Source: Scalesia atractyloides
Taxonomy: Eukaryota; Streptophyta; Magnoliopsida; Asterales; Asteraceae
Reading direction: 5' to 3'
NCBI GenBank assembly: GCA_947069175.1
Contig: CAMTDV010000027.1
Coordinates: 43,289,369 to 43,353,368, forward strand
Length of the DNA: 64,000 nt
Part shown: one piece after another, positions 12,061 through 20,954 of the stretch
Layout of the letters: each line of letters opens with the position of its first letter
Numbering within the stretch: the first letter of the stretch is position 1
Made by a program: the position numbers and the translations under genes
The notes under the pieces: model-generated
The model's database searches: none
Seen by the model: only the letters and a program-made list of their open reading frames with translations
What the model was told of the DNA's origin: nothing

Positions 12061-12144
12061 CAACTCCATCAAAATGTTTTTCTTTTTAATCTAAGCAAAA
12101 CACTCACAGTTGATAGTTAATATAATATAAATCATATTATAAAT

Positions 12145-12227
12145 GGGTTAGACACCCAGCCCAACTGGTTGGGCTGGGTGCCAAACAAGTTGAAGGCGCG
12201 GGTTCGATCCCCGCTATGCACAACCGG
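12145..12227 (+). other. tRNA-like module M2 in LTR_A
   Basis: The same GGGTTAGACAC head is followed by a perfect 12-bp hairpin (CACCCAGCCCAA, loop CTGG) and the B box GGGTTCGATCCCC. The stem sequence differs from M1 at many positions, but every pair is kept. Confidence 0.65.
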
Positions 12228-12314
12228 TCTAGTGATTTCAAAAACATTTTTAATTAAATAAAATCATGATAATCATAAAGAGTGTATAAGAGTAATTAGA
12301 AACCAAATCTAAAC

Positions 12315-12394
12315 GGGTTAGACACGTAGCTTAGTTGGAAGAGCTGCGTGCACGCAACCGAGAGGTCTCAGGTTCGAATCCCATCACACGTATA
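12315..12394 (+). other. tRNA-like module M3 in LTR_A
   Basis: It has an A box (TAGCTTAGTTGG) and a B box (GGTTCGAATCC) about 45 bases apart, as in a tRNA gene. The D-arm region is extended into a 10-bp hairpin (CACGTAGCTT with GAGCTGCGTG, allowing G-U). The acceptor ends do not pair, so this is a tRNA-like structure and not a clear tRNA. Confidence 0.65.
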
Positions 12395-13421
12395 CGAAAA
12401 TCGCTAAAGAACCGGTCAATCAAGTCGGTCAGGTCGGTCAGACCTCACACTTTATTTTTTAATAATATATAATTTTATTTTATTTTATTTAGTTACTTCT
12501 ATTACTTATATATATAGTATTTTAGTTAAAATTCAAAAAAAATGTTTAAAAATACAAATATGAATGGATCTAAAAAAACTTTATAAAAACCACAAAATCT
12601 AATAAAAGTATTAAATCAAAATATTAAATTTGATTATATTAATCGAATTATCGTATTACTAATTTAGGTTAGTTTACGCTCACCGATCAAATCCTCAAAT
12701 TCGTGCGCACTCATCATCATCCAAGAAACGCAACCACTGTGAGTGAATCCTTACAAATTCCCCTTTTATTCATGTCTTGGGGTGTATCATCTGTCGTACT
12801 TGATTTTATTTAATCAACCACTTGTGCTAATATCATTACGTGATCAATGTGTATATTTGTTTGTGTGGTTTTGTGTGATTACATTTTAACATTTCAGTGC
12901 AATCATTCATTAGGCCCATCAGTTCCTCGTGGGATACAAGTTGAGCATCAGGTGCCTCATTAGATCGGCTATTTGATTAAGCCTTGATCTCAAGTTCATC
13001 ATTCATCATGTCATGTGTTCATTGTGGATATTATGTGGTTTATGATTGGTTATATATATATACATGTGCTCACTTATGATTTATGCACAATTTTTATTCA
13101 AACAACAAAAATAATACAACTGTTTAAAATTTTACTAAGATTCACTCACCAACTTTTGTTGACCCAAATCTTTTGTTTTACGCGTGATACAGGTGAACAA
13201 GCTGAAGAAAGAAACACATAGGAATAGTCTTAGAAGATTAAACAAAACTATTATATTCTGAAAAATGTTTTGATTTTATTTATGCTTGTATGACTCATTG
13301 TGTTTGAAGTTTTAATTTTAATTTAATAAATATGAAACTCATTAGTAAATGCCATGAGCTTTGGTGATAACCCAATTATACCCCGACTTTTATTTCCGCT
13401 ACGGGTCGGGGTGTGACAGAT

Positions 13422-13433
13422 TGGTATCAGAGC
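13422..13433 (+). other. gypsy-A primer-binding site
   Basis: TGGTATCAGAGC lies three bases inside LTR_A and is complementary to the 3' end of initiator methionine tRNA. Confidence 0.9.
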
Positions 13434-14244
13434 TTGTGACTATAGGGATATAGGATAGGTTATTAGACCCTTAGAGCCTATACTATAGTTGATTATATTT
13501 TAAATGTTTATGTGTTACATGCAAAACTCATGATGTTTATGTGTTTCATGTTTATTTCACACACAATTATATGCAAACACTTTCACTATTATATGTCAAA
13601 ATGTGATGCTTATTATAGTCTATACATATTGTTAGCATATCATGCCTATGCAAGCATACACATCACAATTTCACAATTTTTCATGATTTTCTTCTCAAAG
13701 GTTTTTCAATGTTTTTATGTTTTCAATCACATCGAAGTGAGTTCCATGACGGGTATGTAGTAACTGGAAGGGTACGAGTACCGGTAGTCGGAACATCCTG
13801 TCTAGGCTTGGCATTCGTATAAATCCAGGTAATGGACCAGTTTGCCTACCTTGGGACTAACGATGAGAGTACGAAGGACCTATTAGGCCAAAGCATGCAA
13901 CACTAAACGTCGTGTGAACTAACCCCACTTTGAGTTGTCATTGTGTCTGTACCTGGACACACTCGGACCTTGTATCTTACAATTATGTTTTATGATTTTC
14001 ATTCGGGTGATGCCAGCATAAGCAGACCAACACCAATGTGAGCCCTACCAGTAGTCATGGGGGCCCACGTGACTACCAAGGCTGAAGTACGGGAGACATT
14101 TGGTGGCCCAATCTTAAGCAAGCCCAAGACATCCTATGGATGTAGTTAAATTCATGTTTCATTATTTTATGTTGTTTTCATTTTTTTACGACACATGACA
14201 CCTAAGAATGTTCAAATCATAATCTCGCTTCGTATTTCCTGTAG
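13434..14244 (+). other. gypsy-A untranslated leader
   Basis: This 0.8-kb stretch between primer site and gag has no real frame. Its reverse complement is conserved in both leaders of the minus-strand array (22308-23137 and 28431-29259), for example around GTAGTAACTGGAAGGGTAC and the later TTGGGACTAACGATGAGAG. Conservation of a non-coding leader between an element with pol and gag-only ones suggests a packaging or dimerisation signal. Confidence 0.6.
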
Positions 14245-15939
14245 ATGTCTGCTAGACATTCTCGAGGCGGTAGAAGGTTAGGAAGATCCAGCGAGCATAT
14301 GGCCACTCACATAGCTCAACAGATGGCTGTCGTAGTTCCTGATATTGTTGTGCAAGTTCAACAAGAACTAGCCACCAATCCCACTAACCGCACCAACCAA
14401 GACGGGCAAAATGTTGCCAACCCTCCTCCCAACACCATCAAATGTACCTACAAGCATTTCAAGTCCTGCGATCCCCCAAAATATGAAGGGACTGAAGGTG
14501 TCACTGATCTCCTCCGTTGGTTTGAGGAGATGGAAAGTACTTTTCTCAATTGTGATTGTCCCGATGATCGCAAGGTGTGCTATGCTACTGGTCGGTTGTT
14601 TGGAGTAGCACTTACCTGGTGGAACACCAAAAAGGGTAAGCGAGGTGCTGAAGCTGCTATGGCCTTGACTTGGGATGAGTTAAGGGAAATCATGACGAGA
14701 CGCTTCTGTCCAAGAAGCGAGATCAAGAAGCTGGAAGATGAGTTTTACTCATTAAAGCAAAAGGAGGGAGACCACACCACTTACAACAAGAGATTCCTAG
14801 AGTTGAATCAGATGGTCCCTAACCTGTTCCCTCCTCTCTATCCTCTAATCGAGCATTACATTCGAGGTCTTCCCTCAAAAATTCAAGATTCGGTGTTAAG
14901 TACTTCACCTGCAACACTCGAAGCTGCCATGGAACTGGCTACCGAACTGACGGAGAATCGCATTCGAAATGGAGATTTTAAGGATGAAAAGAAGAAAGAT
15001 AAGGCACCTGCTGAAACTTCAAACCCAACTCCAGCAAGATCGTCTTCCAAATTTGTTGGAAAAAGGAAGCGTAATGGGAAAAAATTCGCCGTTACCCAAA
15101 CCACTTCTCCTATCACTGCTGCTCCAATCACACAAGTCGCCCCTCAAGTTGTTCCGTTCAAGAAGCCATACACTAGTCCACACCCAAAATGCAATCGATG
15201 CCAATAACATCATCCCCCAAAGAACCCCTGCCAATACTGCACAAGTTGTGGCCGTGCAGGTCACACGATTCAAACATGCCGTATCCTCCAAAAACCAAAC
15301 CGCAACCCACCACAAGCCCAAACCAATAATCAAGTGGCGCGCCAAGCCCAAAATCAACAACCCTTACTTTTACCACCTGCTCAACCTATGGCTCAATCCT
15401 ACTACCAACCCAACTACCCAATGATGCAACATGTCAGAGCATGCTTCAACTGTGGCGATCCAACCCATTTTCATAACACCTGCCCACGCCTGGTGAACAT
15501 CATTAATGCCCAAGCTCAAGCCAACTCGGTGAATCAATCCAATCAAGCTAATCCACCTGCTAGAGGAAGGGCTTTCAACATCAACGCCAACCAAGCTAGG
15601 GCTGATAACAATGTGGTCAATGGTACGTTCCTTATTAACGGTAATTATGCATCCATACTATTTGATACTGGTGCGGATAAGAGTTTTGTGTCCTTAGAAT
15701 TCGAACCTATTCTTGATTTATCACGCGTTAGTCTCACTGAACCATTCACGATGGAAGTTGCTGATGGTGAACCTATTGCGTTAGACTCGATCATTCGTGG
15801 TTGCACTCTTACTCTTAATAACCACGACTTCTCAATTGACCTTATTCCTATGAAGTTGGGTAGTTTTGATATTATCATCGGTATGGACTGGCTTAGTCAG
15901 CATCATGCAGAAGTTGTTTGCTATGAAAAATATATTTGA
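14245..15939 (+). pseudogene. gag: gypsy-A gag and protease
   Basis: Frame 14245-15207 (320 aa) is the N-terminal Gag, a Retrotrans_gag-type domain with FKSCDPPKYEGTEG near residue 71 and ALTWWN near 123. A stop at 15205-15207 and a shift break it. Frame 15334-15939 (201 aa) resumes with a perfect CCHC zinc knuckle at residues 37-50 (CFNCGDPTHFHNTC), then the aspartic protease with DTGA at 111-114. Gag is closely similar to that of the minus-strand array, whose intact 450-residue version shows what is missing here. The start Met at 14245 (MSARHSRGG) matches the array start MSSSLARR in position. Confidence 0.85.
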
Positions 15940-17506
15940 ATTCCTCTCGCTGACGGTTAAACTTTGCGCATTTTTGGTGAAACTCCTTCTAAAGGGCTTA
16001 AATTAATGTCATGCCTCCAAGCTCGTAGATATCTTCGCAAGGATTATATCGCGTTTCTAGCTCATATTATCAAGAAGGAAGGCAAGGAAAGGAAGCTCGA
16101 AGATATTTCCATCGTTAAAGAATTTCCTCAAGTATTCCCCGACGACGTTTCAGGACTTCCTTCCTGTGCGAGAAGTCGAGTTTTGAATCGATCTTGTACC
16201 TGGTGCTACACCATTCGCAAAATCTCCTTATTGGTTAGCCCCATCTGAGATGCAAGAGTTAGCTAGCCAGCTGCAAGGGTTGACTGACAAAAGATTTATA
16301 CGTCCTAGCTCGTCACCTTGGGGTGCGCCTGTTCTTTTTGTAAAGAAGAAAGATGGAACTTTTCGAATGTGTATCGACTACAGGGAGCTTAACAAGCTGA
16401 CCATTAAGAATCGCTATCCATTACCTCGTATTGATGATCTTTTAGATCAACTTCAAGGTGCCACCTGTTTTTCAAAGATCGATCTTCGTTCTGGTTATCA
16501 TCAACTTAGAGTACGTGAAGAAGATATTCCTAAGACTGCTTTTCGAACTCGTTATGGACACTATGAATTCATGGTCATGCCTTTTGGATTGACCAATGCT
16601 CCTGCTGTCTTCATAGATTTGATGAATAGGGTGTGCAAACCCTATCTTGATCGTTTCGTCATAGTTTTCATTGATGATACTCTTATCTATTCAAAGACCA
16701 AATCTGATCATGAGCGTCATCTTCGACTCATTCTAACACTCTTGAGAACCAAAAAGCTCTATGCTAAGTTCTCGAAATGTGAGTTTTGGTTAAAAGAAGT
16801 ACAATTTCTTGGTCATGTCGTTAACGACAAAGGAATTCATGTTGACCCTGCAAAAATCAAAGCGATACAAGAGTGGCAAGCGCCACGCACACCTACTGAA
16901 GTTAGATCATTTCTTGGTCTAGCTGGTTATTATCGTTGTTTTATCGCGAATTTTTCTTGTATCGCTGTTCCGCTCACAGCCTTGACTCACAAGGGCAAAC
17001 CCTTTGTTTCGAGACCCAAACAAGAGGAGGCTTTCCAAACTTTGAAGCAAAAACTCTGTGATGCACCTATACTTACACTTCCTGATGGTTGCGAAGACTT
17101 TGTGGTTTATTACGACGCGTCAGGGCAAGGGTTAGGTTGCGTTCTAATGCAAAGAGGAAAGGTGATAGCCTACGCCTCAAGGTAACTCAAAGTGCGTGAG
17201 AAGAACTATACCACTCACGACCTAGAACTTGGAGCTGTCATGTTCGCCCTTAAGAAATGGAGACATTACCTCTATGGTACCAAGTGTGAAATCTACAGTG
17301 ACCACAAGAGTCTCCGGCATATTTTCAATCAAAAGGAGTTGAACATGAGGCAACGTCGATGGGTCGAACTCCTAAACGACTATGATTGTGAAATTCGGTA
17401 TCATCCTGGGAAGGCTAATGTTGTGGCTGACGCTCTCAGTCGAAAGGAGTATGCAAACTCAATCCGTCTTTTGTGTTCTCAAATAGTGACTGATCTTCAA
17501 AACTGA
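15940..17506 (+). pseudogene. pol: gypsy-A reverse transcriptase and RNase H
   Basis: The linker to RT is in frame 15964-16248 and shifts just before RT. Frame 16250-17185 (311 aa) carries the RT domain: SSPWGAPVLFVKKKDG at about 21, CIDYRELNKLT at 41, KIDLRSGYHQL with the first catalytic Asp at 78, PFGLTNAP at 111 and VFIDD with the catalytic Asp pair at 142-143. RNase H begins near residue 284 (VVYYDASGQGLG). It is cut by a stop after YASR and resumes in frame 17192-17506 (YSDHKSLRHIF, ANVVADALSRK). The catalytic residues are present, but stops prevent a full polyprotein. The order RT, RNase H, then integrase places the element in Ty3/gypsy. Confidence 0.9.
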
Positions 17507-18240
17507 ATTAGAGCAGCTCAACATATTTCCGTCACGGAAAATGATGTACGAGATGAACTGTCTTGTGGAGCTGAAACCAAGCTAGAATCCAAATCAGATG
17601 GTATTCTCTATTACCTAAATCGTATTTGGGTACCTGATCGTGATGATCTTCGTGTTTTTCTCATGAATGAGACTCACAAAACATGATATTCTATACATCC
17701 AGGAGCCGATAAGATGTATCAAGACCTGCGATACACCTACTGGTGGCCTGGCATGAAGAAGGATATCGCTATATTTGTTTCCAAATGCCTTACATGTTCC
17801 AAAGTGAAAGCTGAACATCAGAGACCTTCGGGACTTCTTGTTCAACCCGAAATACCGGTATGGAAGTGGGAAAATATAACCATGGATTTCATTACTAGGT
17901 TACCTCGCACCTCCAGTGGGTATGACACCATTTGGGCTATCATTGATTGTCTCACCAAATCAGCTCACTTCATTACAATTCGTGAAGATTTTAAGAATGA
18001 GAAGTTAGCTCGTATTTATATCAATGAAGTTGTGAGCCGTCATGGTGTACCCTTTAGTATCATCTCTGATCGAGATGGTCGTTTTACTTCACAAACATGG
18101 CAAGCCGTACAATCCGTTTTGGGTACACGTTTAGATCTCAGCACTGCCTTTCACCCTCAAACTGCTGGACAATCTGAGCCCACCATACAAACCCTGGAAG
18201 ACATGTTGTGAGCATGTGTCATAGACTTCAAACGTAATTA
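17507..18240 (+). pseudogene. gypsy-A integrase, 3' truncated
   Basis: The zinc-binding region crosses a stop near 17685. Frame 17714-18211 (165 aa) contains the zinc-finger cysteines (KCLTC) and the catalytic core, with Asp58 (TMDFIT), Asp119 (ISDRDG) and Glu155 (AGQSEP). The last two are 35 residues apart, the D,D-35-E pattern. A stop follows LEDML. The reading then continues in recognisable form to 18240, where copia-2 LTR sequence begins, so the integrase C-terminus and any chromodomain are lost. Confidence 0.88.
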
Positions 18241-18430
18241 TGTTGATACACTTTTGTGTCTGTCGCTTGTTCTTAGTTATAGTTGTAATTGTACGGTCTT
18301 TGCTCAAGTGTCTAGAAAAGTTTGGTCATGTCAAACAGATCAAGATATCCTTCTATCTTGGTTTAGTACGACATCTTAGCTTGTCTGTGTTAATCAGTTG
18401 CATGTATGCATACCGTTGAGTCTTGTGTAC

Positions 18431-18525
18431 GTCGTTGCTTCGTACGAAACCAGTTGCTTCGTACGAAACCAGTTGCTTCGTCCGAAATTGGTTGCTTCGT
18501 ACGAAACCAGTTGCTTCGTACAAAA
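18431..18525 (+). repeat. 19-bp tandem repeat with TTCGTACGAA core
   Basis: About five copies of GTTGCTTCGTACGAAACCA run head to tail. The gypsy array inserted into the fifth, and the repeat continues at 32033-32060. Apparent frames across it only reflect the repeat. Confidence 0.85.
18521..18525. other. left target-site duplication CAAAA
   Basis: CAAAA here equals CAAAA at 32033-32037 on the other side of the gypsy array. The array between them begins TGTCACACC and ends TGTTACA. Confidence 0.9.
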
Positions 18526-18943
18526 TGTCACACCCCGACCCGCAGCGGAATAGGTGATCGGGGCATGATTGGGTTTTCATCAAAGCTCATGACATTTATT
18601 ATAATGTTTCATATTTATTATTACAATTTTAAAGAAGATCATACAATCAAATCATACAAGTACAACATGTTCTATACATCTTTCTAGACTTCATTATTTT
18701 TCTTCTAAGGCACTTTCCTATGTGTTCCTTGCTTCATCCTGTCCACCTGTATCATGTGTAAAAATGGTTTTTGGGTCAACAAAAAGTTGGCGAGTGAATC
18801 CTATGAAAAACATTTAAACGTGTTTATTGTATTGATTATAAAATAAAGTGCATAACCACATATGAGTAAATGTAGATGTAAATTTATTCACAATACACAT
18901 AATATTAAATATTGCACACACATACAACAATTGATTTTTTTGA

Positions 18944-19100
18944 CGCACGCGTTGTTCAACTCGTCTCCCACGAGGAACTGATGGGCCTAATGAATGAGTT
19001 TTGAGGCACGCGTTGTTCTAACGAACTGATGGGCCTAATGAATGAGTTTTAAGGCACGCGTTGTTCAACTCGTCTCCCACGAGGAACTGATGGGCCTAAC
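18944..19100. repeat. triplicated ~55-bp unit in LTR1
   Basis: Three copies of a unit built on GCACGCGTTGTTC, then GAACTGATGGGCCTAA, lie in tandem; the middle one is shorter. The same triplet is in LTR2 (23564-23719) and LTR3 (29693-29848). LTR_A has a single related unit near 12910. Confidence 0.8.
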
Positions 19101-19525
19101 AAATAATTTGCATAAAACTTGACAATATGTAATACATCACAACAAACAATATTTACTTTCTAAGTTTAGATCATAATATGGTATAGAACGAGTTTGAATA
19201 AGCGAATTAGTTTAAGCGACACATGATACACCCCAAAACATGAATAAAAAGGGGAATTTGTAAGAATTCACTCACAGTGGGTGCGTTTCTTGGATTGATG
19301 ATGAATGCGCACGAATTCGGATTTAATCGGCAAAGGTTCTAACCTAAATAATAACATAATAGTTTGAAATCGAATTAAAACACAATTCAGTAACGGATGA
19401 TTGTATGCGCTCCACTTTTCAGTTGAAATCGTAACTGCTGAAATCTTTTGGGCGGCTTTCATTTTGAGACTTCCCTTAATTGAAATGCGTATACATATAT
19501 TAATGGATCTAAAATAAACCGAATG

Positions 19526-19597
19526 AGGCTCGGCAGCCGATCGGTTTATGTGTATGTGATGGAGGCGGGTGACCCGGGTTCGAAACCCGGCGTCTCC
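19526..19597 (+). other. tRNA-like 3' half in LTR1
   Basis: It has a perfect 5-bp T stem around GGGTTCGAAACCC and the end CGTCTCC. The 5' half does not pair with the acceptor end. The module is antisense to the element, as in LTR_A. Confidence 0.55.
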
Positions 19598-19775
19598 TTA
19601 TATTTTTTTTATTCATTGTTTATTACAAATTTTCAATTATAGATTTTAAGTTCTAAAATGTTTATTAATTATGTATCGTTTAAAATTAAAATAAACATTA
19701 TATACGCAACGAATTTTATAACTGATTATTAATACGAAGCGGGTTTGGTTAACCCGGTTTTTGACGGATGTTACA

Positions 19776-19790
19776 GTATCCCCTACTTTT
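19776..19790 (-). other. array polypurine tract, next to LTR1
   Basis: On the minus strand AAAGTAGGGGATAC directly precedes the TGTAACATCC start of the LTR. Just upstream is GGGACGAAATTTC, a motif usual before the 3' LTR of plant chromoviruses. Confidence 0.7.
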
Positions 19791-20954
19791 AGAAATTTCG
19801 TCCCGAAATTTAAGTAGTGGCATGTTTGACTCAAAAGGATGGTGTTTTAATTTGACAATTACATACTTAGAAGGGGGTAAGAGTTTAAATTTTGTTTGAG
19901 GCGGTAACGTTCCTTGTAAGGGTTGAGTACCCTGCTACAGGAATCGCTTTTTGATGCCTACGATAAAGAATATTGATAAACAAAGTTGATTCACTAAGTA
20001 TGATTTCATGCGTAAGAGTTTTGATACGTTTGGAAAGATAAGGTTATATCCTAAAACAAAACTTCTACTACTAAAACCTACATGGAACTTCTCATAACCG
20101 CCTGACAATGCCTCTGATCCTTTGGCAAGAACACTTACATATAGGAAGTACCAGCGGCATATCCACCATGTTCTTGTCAAATTTTCATTGGTTTTATCAG
20201 TAAGTTATGATTAGTTCTTTGATGTGACTCTAGAACATAAACAAACACAACAACCAAAGCTTGAGTCTTAATTCTGATAGTATCCATGTTTGAATGATGA
20301 CAGTACCTCTCTCGTTTGTTATGATGGAGAGGTTAGTCTATGTAGAAGTGAGACACAGCCCAACTTCTTTAAATGATGAGATTGAAATACGTTGAGATGT
20401 ATGATGATATGAATGCTAAATCAGTGAGTATAAAACAAACTTCAACCAAGACATTACTAAATCCTACATGGAACTTCTCATAACCGCCTGACAATGCCTC
20501 TGATCCTTTGGCAAGAATATTTATATATAGGAAGTACCAGCGGCGTATCCACCATATTCTTGTCAAATTTTCATTGGCTTTATCAGTAAATTATGATTAG
20601 TTCTATGTGACTCTAAAACAAACACAGCAACGAAAACTTGAGTCTCAAATCTGAAAGTATACATGTTTGAATGGTGACAGTACCTCTCTTGTTTGTTATG
20701 ATGAAGAGGTTAGTCTATGTAGAAATGAGACACAGCCCATCTTCTTTAAATGATGAGACGGAGATACGTCGTGAGGTATGATGTTATGAATGTTAAATCA
20801 ATGAGTATAAAAGAAAACTGAAATAGTAATTCGCATAAGATTCTTGGATACAATTTCCAATTTATAATTGAGATACGTGAAGGTTGAGATAAACATAAAG
20901 AAAACATAAAAACTAAGCGGTTGGAGTTCAATTCTTGATTTTTGGTGAAGAAAA
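19791..20954 (-). other. non-coding 3' interior 1, with 385-bp repeats
   Basis: No protease or pol frame is present. A ~385-bp unit starting CCTACATGGAACTTCTC occurs at 20078-20462 and again from 20463 to about 20830. Short frames in it are repeats of one another. This interval replaces pol. Confidence 0.7.

Larger units (their letters stand above)
11175..13418 (+). repeat. gypsy-A 5' LTR (LTR_A, 2244 bp)
   Basis: It starts TGTAACAATTG and ends CGGGTCGGGGTGTGACA, three bases before the primer site. LTR_B (37269-39537) and LTR_C (40353-42555) are close copies. It holds one antisense and three sense tRNA-like modules and a TA microsatellite. Its last third shares several blocks with the LTRs of the minus-strand array, such as CATTAGGCCCATCAGTTCCT, so the two are related subfamilies. 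Confidence 0.9.
11175..18240 (+). mobile_element. gypsy-A: decayed Ty3/gypsy element, 3' part missing
   Basis: The order is 5' LTR, initiator-Met primer site, an 0.8-kb leader, gag, protease, reverse transcriptase, RNase H and integrase, the Ty3/gypsy order. The sequence breaks inside the integrase C-terminal part at 18240, where a copia LTR begins. No chromodomain, polypurine tract or 3' LTR of this copy remains. The left target sequence is TTAAA. Frames are broken by stops and shifts, so it cannot transpose by itself. The long LTR and RT motifs suit a chromovirus such as Tekay/Del, but without the integrase tail this is tentative. Confidence 0.85.
18241..18525 (+). repeat. copia-2 5' LTR, left part
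   Basis: It starts TGTTGATACACTTTTGTG, similar to the copia-1 LTR start. It ends at the CAAAA target site of the inserted array. A 19-bp repeat (GTTGCTTCGTACGAAACCA) fills the last 95 bases. Confidence 0.8.
18526..19775 (-). repeat. array LTR1 (3' end, 1250 bp, internally deleted)
   Basis: The ends are TGTCACACC and TGTTACA on the plus strand. It matches LTR2 except for a 1515-bp gap at 19366/19367, equal to 23986-25500. The gap removes all three sense tRNA-like modules but leaves the antisense module at 19526-19597. Confidence 0.9.

Noticed and set aside
12315..12394. True tRNA gene in LTR_A
   Set aside because: A and B boxes are present, but acceptor strands do not pair and the D-arm is absorbed in a longer hairpin. 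It is inside a repeated LTR with paralogues.
13512..13760. 82-aa ORF in the gypsy leader, also at 39631 and inverted at 22800 and 28922
   Set aside because: It lies in the conserved untranslated leader and appears open only because the DNA is A/T-rich. Copies do not conserve it as protein.
14883..15594. Several minus-strand frames over gypsy-A gag
   Set aside because: They are shadows of the gag coding strand; the real motifs lie on the plus strand.
18353..18687. Repeat-rich ORFs with RNQLLRTK-like units
   Set aside because: They are translations of the 19-bp palindromic repeat and run across a transposon insertion junction.
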